From Leptodactylus fallax (Eukaryota; Chordata; Amphibia; Anura; Leptodactylidae), in NCBI GenBank assembly GCA_947044405.1, contig CAMRHE010000011.1, forward strand, positions 6,058,501-6,122,500: a DNA stretch of 64,000 nt, in the 5' to 3' direction. This document shows positions 1 through 12,547 of the stretch, one piece after another. The notes under the pieces were generated by a model that worked only from the letters and a program-made list of their open reading frames with translations, was not told the DNA's origin and did not search any database. Within the stretch, counting starts at the first letter, position 1, and every line of letters begins with the position of its first letter. Position numbers and translations under genes: made by a program.

Positions 1-2302
1 GCATGAGTGAGAATTAAGATAATCAAAGTACTGTAGAGCTTTTACGTCAATTTATATGAAGCTTGTAAGTGGAGGATAAGTTATGTTAAAGGGCGTCTAT
101 GACCTATTCCAAGCATAGTCAACTGTCACGACTACAGTGATAAACAACATACCTTTATTATACATGTCACTTTTGTAAATTTGGAGAAAAACAAATTGAA
201 GATATGCAGATTTGGCAGTTGGTGCACTGCATTGCAAAATCTGCCACAAAAATCTCCCATTCATTTAAAGCTGGGATTCGGCGGCATCTGCCTGAAGATT
301 GGGCAGGGTGCTTCTTTTTTTTCTGCTAACTTATCTTTTCAGTTAGCAGAAAAGAAATGCGTCTATATCCAAATGAGATGAATAGGAAACATATTTTTTT
401 GTAGTTGATTCTGCCAAAAAAAAATTCTGCTTTATGAATTTACCCTAAGTGTGCTTTTGTGCAGTTTGCTTACATAGAGATCAAGGGGTTTATCTCCCCT
501 TTTATACAATCTTTTTGCTAATTGAGGACTACTTGAGTATTCAAGTGCAGCTGACCTTACTTGTCATCAAAATACCCAAGAAATTACTGTAAGTTTTTTT
601 TTGCACTTGATGTAAATGTATTTTGACATACAGCCTAGGTGCATTACTTTATATTTATTTACATCAAATGTCATCTGCCAATTTCTCTACCGTGCTGCCA
701 ACTTATAAAGGTATTTTTATTTTTATGGAACAGATATTGCCTATTGTTTAAATGGGTAATACTGGAAGAGTGAAGAAATCAGGCGATACCTTTTAGAGGC
801 TAACTGAATATATTTGATGGTAAGCTTTCGAGGAAAGAAGTCTCACTTGATCAGAACAGAGAGAGTATCACATGTCCCCAGCTCTCTGCAAATACACTGA
901 GAAGAAAATGTACTGTAGATATGAATAGAGAGGCCATGCATGCAATAGCCATTCTCCATTATAATCTATGGAAAATGCAGAATCAGGCAAGCAAGACCTA
1001 CAGGGACTTTCAGTGAGTGTGCTATGTATAACTACTGCTGTTAATTCATACATATGGTGAATTTACTCAAAAACCTATGTAAATGAATCAATTCTAATTA
1101 TCTAAATAGGGATATTTTGTTGCCAAGCACATGGATTTATAGACATTTCAATCAGATGGACAGTAGCAGGAATTTCTGCAAAAAATCTGCTGCATATGAA
1201 TCCACCCTTACAGTTCTTATCATGTAACTAATGGAACATCTAAACTGTGTTCATTTCTAATTTATTTGAAATTAATCTAACAGTAAAATAAGTTTACTAA
1301 TGGTTTGGAGATCAACAATTTTATTTCCTGCATAATATTCATATTATACTGGTTATGACAAGTAGAGTACAAGGTGATTTCTTTCCTCCTTGAGATGTCT
1401 GATAAGCGAGAAAAAAAAAGAAGACACCAAGCCTTTCAGGACTAATTCAAAGCACTAATCTGCATACGTTACGAGAAAACAGAAGTTGATGAGGGAAATT
1501 AAATGATCTTGGCTGTATGAAATGGCATATGCTATTCACAAGAAATCCAGCTAGTTTGTGATTATATTGTTGTTTGGAACAGCATGAATACTGAGAGTGT
1601 GATGTCATGTCAGAGCACTGCAGACCTTAGCAGTCTTTGAACAGCAATGTAACCAATATTTTTAGTTTTTTAGACCCCGTGAATTATCTACGACAACAGA
1701 TAGCTATAAATAAGAAATGGATATGCTAGTGCACTGAAGCATCACTTTATTTCTCAGAAAGGAAACAGATCAACATTGAATTGCATGTCTTTGTATGTCT
1801 AAAGGAAGGATATTATCCTTTTATCGTTATTATCTCCAAATACAGGGTATCTGCTTAAAGAAAATAAATTTATCTTGTCGCTTCTTGTCAAGCACAGCCA
1901 TGACCAGCTTGTAGATGTTTTAGTGCAGTCTGTCAAAGTATATGGATATGTGGGTGGGTGTGATACATATTGCAATAAGCTGTCAAAATATAGAAAATCT
2001 AGATATTTTTTTATGTGGTGTAATTATACTTGGTCTCTATAAGGAAAAATAAAAGAGATTGTTAAATTACTGTATCTATTATGTATCTACACACACATAC
2101 ACACTATCTAAATACACGCAAATTATTTATCCTTATTATTATTTAAATAAGGAAAGTTAATACAGATTGCTTGTACTAAACGGTGCGTGCTTGCCGCATT
2201 TGGACAAATATTCTTGTCCTACAGTTATATATGTATGCAGACCTCCATTACATACACATGCACATGTCTGTAAAGACAAATATATATACTAGAAATTACA
2301 TA
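1..2302. other. AT-rich DNA without a recognisable gene
   Basis: No open frame here resembles a known protein and none is longer than about 95 codons. A perfect 13-bp inverted repeat lies at 319-331 and 341-353 (TTTTCTGCTAACT). A TTAAAGGGC string near 84 resembles one end of a T2-type MITE, but I see no partner end. A short CA/TA-rich stretch lies at about 2088-2105. I see nothing else to annotate. Confidence 0.6.
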
Positions 2303-2304
2303 TA

Positions 2305-3838
<1,534 letters not shown>

Positions 3839-4429
3839 GAGTAACCCTTGCACTGTATGCATTATTTTATGCATACCCCCTGTGCCTCCTATAGTACATT
3901 GCTACTTTAGTTCCCATTTAGTATAATGTCCACTCTGTGCTCCCTCACTACTGGAGAGTGAACGGTGAGCATTTATTCAACGCTTGCTACCCGGCATATG
4001 CCAGATAAATAAATAATACATATTTACTTTTACATTCTGTCTCTAAACATGCTCCCTATACTATGGGGTACCATATTTCACTATACACCACAGCCTAGTT
4101 GTAAATTAAAGCTCTTCTGGCTTATTATTTTGACATACTGTATTTTTTGCAACAATGGTAGACCAGCTTCCCAGATCAGGGGTCACAGTCCTCAATATTA
4201 CAGCATTTGCACAACTTTAAGGCCTTCTCTTGGAAGGTTGGGGGTGATATCTCCAGCTATACATAATCTAGCATCTAGAGAAGCTGATTTTGAACTTGAG
4301 TTGTTGAAATCAGAACCTGTCCCTGGTGAAAACAAAGGTTATATGATGATCTTATGTCAAGTGAAAGTGAAACAGACACAATTGTTTTGTGAAGCAGAGT
4401 TATTATAAGGACTCTCCTGGCCTATTTAG

Positions 4430-5051
4430 CCAAAATTGATTCTGGGGCTCCAGTGGTAACTAGGATAAGAGGCTCATAGGCTCAATTCTGAAGGATCATA
4501 AGGACATATCTGAAGCTTTTGATGATTTTTATGCCTCTCTATATTTTACTATGTATCAGCTAACCCTTCAAGACTCTAGTACTTACCCAAGAGGACAGGT
4601 ATAACAAGTGGCTCTATTACAGAGGAGTAAATCTCCACATTGTGAACTTCTACGTGCCTATCTTCAGCTGGACATTAAAGTTTTAGCAAAGGTCCTTTCC
4701 AGCTGTTTCAGTGAAGTTTTACTTTCTATCATACATTCAGATAAAAACAGCTTCATGCTGGGGTAGTCGCTTATGAATACCCAGGTTCCCATAAATATTG
4801 TGGATTGAGGACCTTTGTCTTGCTGGATGTAGCCTTTACATCTGAGAAAATTTGGATTCCCACATGAAATCAACAAATGGGTGTGTCTGCTTTACTGCCA
4901 TGCAACAGTCTTGGTCATGGTAAATGATTTTCCATCACGGACCTTCTCTTTACAATATGATACCTGTCAGGGATGTCTATTGTACCCCTTTTAGATGTGG
5001 TAGTGATCAAATCCCTGACTGTTCTGCTCCAACATGCCCCAAGAGTGCATG
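4430..5051 (+). pseudogene. L1-like reverse transcriptase, piece 1 (upstream of YxDD)
   Basis: The frame around 4490-4560 reads ISEAFDDFYASLY, typical of the L1 linker just before the RT domain. The stretch 4650-5000 reads as fingers/palm blocks: LKVLAKVLSSC-like sequence, then a form of SIIHSDQTGF (here SIIHSDKNSF), then HLRKFGFPHEINKW and LLYCHATVLVMVN, and finally CQGCLLYPFL for the usual RQGCPLSPLLF. Several stops occur. It is cut at 5051/5059 by the hAT MITE. The assignment to L1-type RT rests on the order of these blocks. Confidence 0.78.
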
Positions 5052-5204
5052 ACAAGAGGCAGTGGCGTAACTAGGAATGGCTGGGCCCCAAGGCGAACAT
5101 TTGACATGGGGCCCCCCCAAGCCGCCGCCCCCAAACCCCCAAAGCCGCCGCCCCCAACCCCCCCAAGCCGCCGCCCCAACCCCCCCACACACAAACCGCA
5201 TTCC

Positions 5205-5757
5205 TGCGCACACTATTATGCCCCATAGTGGCCCCTGCACACGGTATTATGTCCCATAGTGGCCCCTGCACACGGTATTATGCCCCATAGTGGCCCCTGC
5301 ACACGGTATTATGCCCCATAGTGGCCCCTGGACACGGTATTATGCAGCATAGTGGCCCCTGCACACAATATTATGCCCCATAGTGGCTCCTGCACACAGT
5401 AGTTTGCCCCATAGTGGCCCCAGCACACAGTAGTTTGCCCCATAGTGGCCCCGACACACAGTAGTTTGCCCCATAGTGGCCCCTGCACTCAGTAGTTTGC
5501 CCCATAGTAGCCCCTGCACACAGTAGTTTGCCCCATAGTAGCCCCTGCACACAGTAGTTTGCCCCATAGTAGCCCCTGCACACAGTAGTTTGCCCCATAG
5601 TGGCCCCTGCACACAGTAGTTTGCCCCATAGTAGCCCCTGCACACAGTAGTTTGCCCCATAGTAGCCCCTGCACACAGTAGTTTGCCCCATAGTTGCCCC
5701 TGCACACAGTAGTTTGCCCCATAGTGGCCCCTGCACACAGTATTATGCCCCATAGTG
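5205..5757. repeat. 31-bp minisatellite, about 18 copies
   Basis: The unit is GCCCCATAGTGGCCCCTGCA plus CACAGTATTAT, repeated head to tail. The left copies end in CGGTATTAT and the central block in CAGTAGTTT, so two unit variants form separate runs. The period of 31 is not a multiple of three and the unit lacks stops, which creates the apparent long minus-strand open frames here; they are not genes. Confidence 0.93.
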
Positions 5758-5770
5758 GACCACCCATGAA

Positions 5771-5818
5771 CGATTATTATACTCTGGGGTCTTTTCAGAC
5801 CCCAGAGTATAATGATCG
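5771..5818. repeat. Perfect hairpin inside hAT MITE 1 (left copy)
   Basis: The arms ATTATACTCTGGGGTCT and AGACCCCAGAGTATAAT are exact inverted repeats of 17 bp around a 4-nt loop. The pairing extends outward through CGAT/ATCG with a small interruption. The same module recurs at 6069, 13441 and 56382. Confidence 0.93.
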
Positions 5819-5849
5819 GAGACCCAGGGGAGGAGAGAAACATAGAAAA

Positions 5850-6030
5850 CACTGCAACTTACCTCTTCCTCGCTCCGGTGCACTCCCGTGCGCTACTTCG
5901 GCCATCTTCAATGTTGGACTGGATCTCGCGCGATCCAGGCCGGCGTCGCGACGCATAATGACGTCGGCTGAAGTCTGGGACGTCACCAAACAGGCCCGAA
6001 GCCTGCGGAGCAGCGGATAGGTGAGTTACA
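5850..6030. promoter_or_regulatory. GC-rich module with outward splice-donor-like ends
   Basis: This CpG-rich block lies between the two hairpins of hAT MITE 1. Its left edge has ACTTACCT at 5857-5864, which reads AGGTAAGT on the minus strand. Its right edge has AGGTGAGT at 6019-6026 on the plus strand. Both match the 5' splice-site consensus and both point outward. A CRE-like TGACGTCG lies between them at about 5959. The same arrangement is seen in the elements at 13165 and 55917. A bidirectional promoter with two first exons would look like this, but that role is inferred. Confidence 0.35.
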
Positions 6031-6066
6031 GTGTTTTTTATGTTCGCTCACCTCCCCTGGGCCCCC

Positions 6067-6112
6067 GATCGTTATACTCCGGGGTCTCAAAAGACCCCGG
6101 AGTATAACGATA
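6067..6112. repeat. Perfect hairpin inside hAT MITE 1 (right copy)
   Basis: TCGTTATACTCCGGGGTCT at 6069-6087 pairs exactly with AGACCCCGGAGTATAACGA at 6092-6110, around the loop CAAA. The stem differs from the left copy at paired positions (CTC/GAG versus CCG/CGG), so the changes keep the pairing. Confidence 0.93.
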
Positions 6113-6221
6113 GCAGTGATTGTGGGGTTCGCGGTAGTGACTGCCACAGGGCTCCGGGCCTCGTAATGTTCCGGGCCCTGTGGCAGTCGCTACCACTGCT
6201 ACCCCGGTAGTTACGCCCCTG

Positions 6222-6311
6222 ACAAGAGGAAAGTTATCACCCTGTATGGAGACAATGTTCTGCTTTATTTGGAAGAATCAGGGAAGTCACTGTCAGTGGG
6301 ACTACAGTAAC
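6222..6311 (+). pseudogene. L1-like reverse transcriptase, piece 2 (YxDD region)
   Basis: Immediately after the hAT duplication the frame reads VITLYGDNVLLYLEE. This corresponds to the RT active-site block (consensus LYADDMLLYL). The YADD box is changed to YGDN, so the second catalytic aspartate is lost. The piece ends where Tc1 element B copy 1 was inserted. Confidence 0.7.
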
Positions 6312-6313
6312 TA

Positions 6314-7787
6314 TAGTGCCTTGCGAAAGTATTCGGCCCCCTTGAACTTTTCAACCTTTTGCCACATTTCAGGCTTCAAACACAAGGATATAAAATTTAA
6401 TTTTTTTTGGTGAAGAATCAACAACAAGTGGGACACAATTGTGAAGTGGAACGAAATTTATTGGATATTTTAAACTTTTGTAAAAAACTTTGTAACGCCA
6501 CCTTTTGCTGCGATTACAGCTGCAAGTCGCTTGGGGTATTGTCTCTATCAGTTTTGCACATTGAGAGACTGAAATTCTTGCCCATTCTTCCTTGGAAAAC
6601 AGCTCGAGCTCAGTGAGGTTGGATGGAGAGCGTTTGTGAACAGCATTTTTCAGCTCTTTCCACAGATTCTCAATTCGATTCAGGTCTGGACTTTTACTTG
6701 GCCATTCTAACACCTGGATACGTTTATTTGTGAACCATTCCATTGTAGATTTTGCTTTATGTTTGGGATGATTGTCTTGTTGGAAGATAAATCTCCGTCC
6801 CAGTCTCAGGTCTTTTGCAGACTCCAACAGGTTTTCTTCCAGAATGGTCCTGTATTTGGCTGCATCCATCTTCCCATCAATTTTAACCATCTTCCCTGTC
6901 CCTGCTGAAGAAAAGCAGGCCCAAACCATGATGCTGCCAGCACCATGTTTGACAGTGGGGATGGTGTGTTCAGGGTGATGAGCTGTGTTGCTTTTATGCC
7001 AAACATATCGTTTTACATTGTGGCCAAAAAGTTTGCTTTTGGTTTCATCTGACCAGAGCACCTTCTTCCACATGTTTGGTGTGTCTCCCAGGTGGCTTGT
7101 GGCAAACTTTAAACAAGACTTTTTATGGATATCTTTGAGAAATGGCTTTCTTCTTGGCACTCTTCCATAAAGGCCAGATCAGCTGTAGATCTCTGCAGTT
7201 CATCCAGAGTGATCATGGGCCTCTTGGCTGCATCTCTGATCAGTCTTCTCCTTGTTTGAGATGACAGTTTAGAGGGACGGCCGGGTCTTGGTAGATTTGC
7301 AGTGGTCTGATACTCTTTCTATTTCAATAAGATCGCTTGCACAGTGCTCCTTGGGATGTTTAAAGTTTGGGAAATATTTTTGTATCCAAATCCGGCTTTA
7401 AACTTCTCCACAACAGTATCACGGACCTGCCTGGTGTGTTCCTTGGTCTTCATGATGCTCTCTGCACTTTAAACAGAACCCTGAGACTATCACAGAGCAG
7501 GTGCATTTATACAGAGACTTGATTACACACAGGTGGATTATATTTATCATCATCAGTCATTTAGGACAACATTGGATCATTCAGAGATCCTCACTGAACT
7601 TCTGGAGTGAGTTTGCTGCACTGAAAGTAAAGGGGCCGAATAATATTGCACGCCCCACTTTTCAGTTTTTTATTTTTTACCAACGTTTAAAATAACCAAT
7701 ACATTTCGTTCCACTTCACAATTGAAGCCTGAAATGTGGCAATAGGTTGAAAAGTTCAAGGGAGCCGAATACTTTCGCAAGGCACTG
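6314..7787 (-). mobile_element. Tc1-like element, family B copy 1
   Basis: The terminal repeats are (C/T)AGTGCCTTGCGAAAGTATTCGG on the left and its inverse on the right, flanked by TA at 6312-6313 and 7788-7789. The left inverted repeat is about 170 bp. The right one has an internal deletion that removes the segment containing GTCCCACTTGTTG. The first base of the left end has changed from C to T. A second, more complete copy lies at 52294-53903. The transposase lies on the minus strand. Confidence 0.93.
6500..7453 (-). pseudogene. Tc1 transposase pseudogene, family B copy 1
   Basis: The start lies at 7453 (MKTKEHTRQVRDTVVEKFKA...). The helix-turn-helix region carries a stop at about 7320, where the other copy has the Trp of LKWKEYQ. 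About 45 bp are missing near 7180 compared with copy 2, which removes the VGESVHRTTISRTLHKSG segment and changes frame. From 7160 downward a 263-codon frame remains open. It keeps WSDETK (first Asp), FIFQQDNHPKHK (second Asp) and SPDLNRIENLW (Glu), so the catalytic triad is visible although the protein is broken. The C-terminus is also altered after EEWARI. Confidence 0.9.
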
Positions 7788-7876
7788 TATTTTTTAGAGA
7801 TTCGGTTCAGACTGAATCAGATTCGGCCCTAATTTCCAAAAGTTTTGAGCTTGACACAGACTCACACCATAAAGTA

Positions 7877-8225
7877 CAGTGGGGAAAAAAGTATTTAGTC
7901 AGCCAACAATTGTGCAAGTTCTCCCCCCTTAAAAAGATGAGAGAAGCCTGTAATTGACATCATAGGTAGACCTCAACTATGAGAGACAAAATGGGAAAAC
8001 ATATCTAGAAAATCACATTGTTTGATTTTTAAAGAATGCATTTGCAAATTATGGTGGAAAATAAGTATTTGGTTAATAACAAAAGTTCTTCTCAATACTT
8101 TGTTATATATCCTTTGTTGGCAATGACAGAGGTCAAACATTTTCTGTAAGTCTTCACAAGGTTGGCACACACTGCTGGTATGTTGGCCCATTCCTCCAAG
8201 CAGATTTCCTCTAGAGCAGTTACAT
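7877..8225 (-). mobile_element. Tc1-like fragment, family C (transposase C-terminal end)
   Basis: A TA at 7875-7876 is followed by the terminal repeat CAGTGGGGAAAAAAGTATTT. The same terminus appears inverted at 16831. The minus strand at 8225-8096 encodes the transposase C-terminus, with [15 protein letters not shown] and then [20 protein letters not shown]. The fragment stops abruptly at about 8225 with no second end, so it is truncated. The element lies in the gap of the L1-like LINE. Confidence 0.82.
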
Positions 8226-8389
8226 CATGAAGTCCCTTGTGACTTAACCACCGAAGAGGATCCTGAGGGAGCCCCGGAAAGGTGAGGCAAGGTACATAAA
8301 GGTGTTTATTATGTGTCTGTATCTACTCTGGGCCTCCTCTTATTATACACTGTAGTCTGAAGAGCCCCCACAGAATAATAATAACCCTT
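8226..8389. other. Degenerate copy of the hAT hairpin module
   Basis: The segment 8337-8382 reads TTATTATACACTGTAGTCTG, then AAGAGCCCCCACAGAATAATAATAA. This is a decayed version of the hairpin in the hAT MITEs. It is preceded by CCGGAAAGGTGAGGCAAGG, resembling the splice-donor-like edge of the GC-rich module. It is probably the last part of another related hAT MITE whose ends are gone. Confidence 0.45.
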
Positions 8390-9300
8390 CCATTGTTAAA
8401 GCTGAATGAACCTATAAATAGTCAGCAAAACAAATATTGTGAGGTTTGCCCTTATTTAGTAATTACTGAATTCGTTGTCCACTCAGGCCTGTATGTTAAT
8501 TGGACCAAATCTAACATCTTGGCCATAAATTATTCAGTCCCCACTGAATCTGAAGTAAATCCTTCTCTATGTAGATAATCTACGTCAGGATGAAGGTCAC
8601 GAGGAATGTGACAGACTACTATGCACTTAATGTCCTCCTGCTAATAGCACTTTCTCACCAGAGGACTCAAGCCTGGTCTATAATGTATCATCCATTGTCT
8701 GAAAATGCATTTAAAAATTATTTTATTGCCCAGCTTCAGAATCTGCATGGTAGTTTGGCCTCTTTTGTTTGGGACAATAAATGGCCCAGGTTTGCCACCG
8801 AACTGCTTTTTAGGCCCTAGGATGCAGGGTAAAGAAAATTCCAGACTTCTAAATGTACTAGTGAATCATACAGCAAACCTACCTGCGTTGGTCAGTCAGT
8901 ACTGAAAAGCTCTGTACCATGAAGCGTCTCATCCATCTCTATTCTGTATCATATATTTCCCCATACCATTTTTTGTATGTTACAGTAGTGAGGGTCCTGG
9001 TGGTAGGTGAGCAGCCCACCTTCTCCTGTTCTAGATACTCCCTATTTGGTGCTAGACAAGGGCTAAAATCCATATTATCAAATTCAACAGTTTTACACCT
9101 CTTTGACATAATCTGTCTCTTCCTGGGGTTCTGAACATGCAATATAGTGGAAAAGTCAAGTGGATATTCTACATATGGGACATATGTGTAGATAAGGTTT
9201 CAGTCGTTTCAACAACTGAAGAAGAGGTTTCTCCTTACTAATGCTGATCATTTACCCTATGCCCAAGTGACATACAGTCCAAACACAAATTGTAGGGGAC
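8390..9300 (+). pseudogene. L1-like ORF2, piece 3 (thumb and C-terminal region)
   Basis: The frame at about 8465-8560 reads EFVVHSGLYVNWTKSNILAIN, the block after the RT active site (consensus SGLKINWSKS). Around 8735-8900 it reads LQNLHGSLASFVWDNKWPR and then TELLFRPRMQGK, which matches the FIWN-KRPR...GGL block. Near 9190-9300 FQQLKKRFLL and YAQV correspond to the later L1 block. Stops and frame changes are present throughout. Confidence 0.72.
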
Positions 9301-12300
9301 TTTGTTGTAGATAGCTCTTTCCCTACTCTAAAATGCCTTCTAGAAATCCCAGGCCACCAAATGTCAAACTATATATCTATATCTTATGTCTGCTAGCTTT
9401 AAAAAAAAAAGTTTAACCACACTCCAGGGCCCACTGGGTGGAGGATGGAAGGGTCCTCACCAATGAGGAATAGGAGATGGCACTTGGAAGCTGGTGTCAT
9501 CTAATATCAGAGAATGAATGTCCTATATTGAGCCTGCATGACCACTTACATTTAGCCAATTTAGACCTGGATTCAGGTACATCTTACAAAAATGTAATTC
9601 ACTGCTGAGTACCTTTTGCCACCTGTTGTAGTCCAGCACTGTTATTATGGGTTTCTGGAAGCAAGTTTCTGTTTGGCAGAATGAGAGTGGTGGTGCCAGA
9701 CAGGCCAAAAGTATGTTAACTCATTCTACACCAAGAAATATTTCAGAGAGAGACTCTTTACTGTGCTAGGAAAACAATTGCTAGATTTTGAAAGTACTCT
9801 TGTCTCCACCCCCATCCCCACTCACTCACTCACTCACTCACTCACTCACTCCAGGAAGTAATTCAGTCTGTCAAAATTATGTTACCCTTTATAGGGGATG
9901 TCCCCATTGCATGGTATGTGTGAAATAAATAATGTTTGCAAATACACTGATTGATCCATATGTGACCATTGATGAGTACTCACCTACATTAGGCTGCCAT
10001 CCAGAGGGTGATGTTTGCCTATAGCCAACAGATATGTCCTGTAGTAGTTTTGACAGTAGCAGGACAAGTATGCACACACAATTTGTTCCCTTTCCTCCTG
10101 CTCTATCTAATTGCCATGTTGAACATGCTGTGCAGTAAGGCATCCCCTGTGCATTTCAGAGCTTCTCACTGCTGTTTTATAGTCACATCCAAGCTTGTTA
10201 ATAATAGAGGCTAGATTCCACAATATATGAGACAAGTGGATAGTATTGCTCTTTACCCTTTCTTCGCCGTGCTTTATTCATTGATTATGGTGAGACACTT
10301 TGGAACTAAGAGACCCTGTCTGATATATGTTGGTAGATGGGACCACATGTGTTTTCCTTCCCTAGACTTGGTACCGGAACCGTTGTTATGTTCAGCCTAG
10401 AGAAACACATGGCTAAGGTACATACATTAATTGTTGTCTAGTTAGTTTCATATTGAGCTTGATTTTTTTTTTGTAGTATTCTTATGGCAGTCAGGACATT
10501 GTGATGGCATGGCATAATACAATCCTATGTATATTCTTTTCATATTCTTCTTCATTATCAGTCTAGTAGAATAGACTCTAAATGGGTCTATGGGCTGCCC
10601 AGGTGTTTATTCTCATTTCTGCCTATGATTTTAAATATGATGACCTGGAGCACTTTATAGTCCCTTCATGGTCAAATATTAGTATTTTTCATTGTCTGCT
10701 TCAGTATCTCCTAAATAAACTTTGTGGGAGAAAAAAAAGTAAAAATAAAAAAAGATGTGAGGCCCCCCTATTTTCTATAACCAACCAGATATGATAAAGC
10801 AACAGCAGGCTAGCATTACCAGGATGGACAAGCTTTTTGGGCTTTCCTACTCTAAGAGCACTAGCTTGATGCCCCCCCCCCCCAATGAAAGCTCATTAGC
10901 TGGTTTGCATCATGTGGTAGGGGTTATTATGGCATACTTATGGGTACATGGAGCCCCGTGCATCAAATTTATTGGGTATTTATGACGCTCTGTACATTAG
11001 AATGTAGGGACTCCTTCTGCTTTTGAAGGGGTCTCCACACTCAAGGGATTGCTCCTATGAAACAAGATGGTAAAACTTATTTCATAGATTGAAATAATGT
11101 CTGCTTCCTCTGATTAAAAGCATTAAAACCTTTGTATACACTGATTATCTGCCTTTACCCCTTCCATGATGACCAACCCCCAGTCCTTTTACTATTGCTT
11201 CATGGGATGGCTCACACACGTCAAAATTCCATCTCTATTTTAAAAAAAAAAATTAAAAATATAAACTTTTAAATCACCCCCCTTTTCCTAGACGAAAATG
11301 CCCAAACTATAAACATATAAAAAATGTTTTTCCCATGCGGTCAATGCCTTACCTGAAAAAAATTTGATTAAAAAGCAATGAAAACATCAGACATTCCTTA
11401 AAATGGTATAAATTAAAAATACATATGGCCCCACAAACAAACATGCTTTATACAGCCCCAAATACAGAAAAATTAAAAAAAAAAAAAAGTTATGGGAATC
11501 AGAATATGGCAACTCCAAATAATTTTTTTTTCAAAGTTTTGGATTTTTGTTAAGATGTTAACACATAACAAAAACTACACAAATTTACTATTACCATAAT
11601 TGTAACAAGCCACATAATATAAGTAGTATGTAATTTTGGCTGCACAGTGAATGCCATAAAAACAATACCCATAAGTTAAATTACACAAAAGCAGTTTTTT
11701 TCTAAATTCTCCTATTCTGTACTTTTTTTGCAGCTACCCAGTATATTGAACATAATATTAAATGATACCGCTATGAAGTACAATAAGTCTCACAAAAAAT
11801 AAGCACTCATATGAACAAAAAATTAAAAAAGTTATGGCTTTTGAATGGCAGGACATAAAAAAACTAAACTAAAAAAAAAAATAAAAATGGCTGTGAAACA
11901 TCTTTGATGTGTTAGAACACTCTGTAAAACATGATTGCACCTTTATAGCAAATATCTTTGTTGTGCGATAGATGCAACGTGAGATTTCTATCTCTGTTGT
12001 GAGATGAGATGCTCCAGAATTATTAAAAGGCTGTAGCCTCTTAATAATTCTGACACATTCTGTGCCAAAGGGGTAATTGATTAAGACTGGCATAAGAATT
12101 GCCAGTCATAGATTCCCCCCAACACGGTGTTATACAGTGTTATACAAACTTTGCATGACAATAAATATAATAAATTTGACCTTTTCACCTGCTGTTTAAA
12201 TCTGTGGGTTACTTATAGGTTTCAGATGGAAATATTTTGCAGTTAACATTTAGTGAACACATAAACTAGAGATCGACGTTCATCATGACTAGAGACGTAT

Positions 12301-12547
12301 GAATGGTTTATTCTGTGACCAAGACTTAATATTCTTGTATGCTGATGACTGCAGTTTATAATTGATGTCCTTGCTGAAATGTGAAAGACGATTGAGAATT
12401 ATCTGTGGAGGACTAGCGTTGTTTCTCTCTTTACTTTTTGACGGAAGTGTAAAAAGTCAATTTTCACACCTGTCTTGTCATTTTAGGCTTATGTTTTATT
12501 TTATGTTCATTTAGTTTCATATAGTGTAGTTTGAAGCTGCTTAAATA
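9301..12547. other. Non-coding stretch with a microsatellite and dispersed repeats
   Basis: No frame here resembles a protein. An (ACTC)n microsatellite is at 9819-9851 and a C-run at about 10872-10883. The AT-rich segment at 11230-11880, with many A-runs and short phrases such as AAAAAGTTATGGGAATCAG, has the look of a dispersed repeat common in frog genomes; I cannot name its family. An imperfect inverted repeat (AGAATTATTAA / TTAATAATTCT) lies at about 12016-12052. Confidence 0.5.
9819..9851. repeat. (ACTC)n microsatellite
   Basis: About eight tandem ACTC units. Confidence 0.95.

Larger units (their letters stand above)
5060..6221. mobile_element. Non-autonomous hAT element (MITE 1)
   Basis: The ends are CAGTGGCGTAACTA and TAGTTACGCCCCTG, which are inverted repeats with one mismatch. 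The element is flanked by a perfect 8-bp direct repeat ACAAGAGG at 5052-5059 and 6222-6229, the target-site duplication length of hAT transposons. It encodes no transposase. Inside are a 31-bp minisatellite (5205-5757), a perfect hairpin, a GC-rich block with splice-donor-like edges (5850-6030), and a second perfect hairpin. It landed in the L1-like reverse transcriptase region and so is younger than that LINE. Confidence 0.92.
4430..9300 (+). mobile_element. L1-like (L1/Tx1 type) LINE remnant, interrupted
   Basis: Three separated pieces translate in order to parts of one L1-type reverse transcriptase ORF: about 4430-5051, 6222-6311 and 8390-9300. The gaps between them are filled by a hAT MITE at 5060-6221 and by Tc1-type sequences at 6314-8225. 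Rejoining across the hAT element's 8-bp duplication leads straight from the RT region before the active site to the YxDD region. All three pieces contain stops and shifts. The 5' end and the poly(A) tail were not found. Confidence 0.75.

Noticed and set aside
5205..5757. Regular repeats that could suggest a CRISPR array
   Set aside because: The units are directly adjacent with no unique spacers, and the genome is eukaryotic.
5340..5852. Minus-strand open frames of 170, 121 and 92 codons with repeated MGQTTVCRG
   Set aside because: They are translations of the 31-bp minisatellite in the hAT MITE, not a collagen- or antifreeze-like protein.
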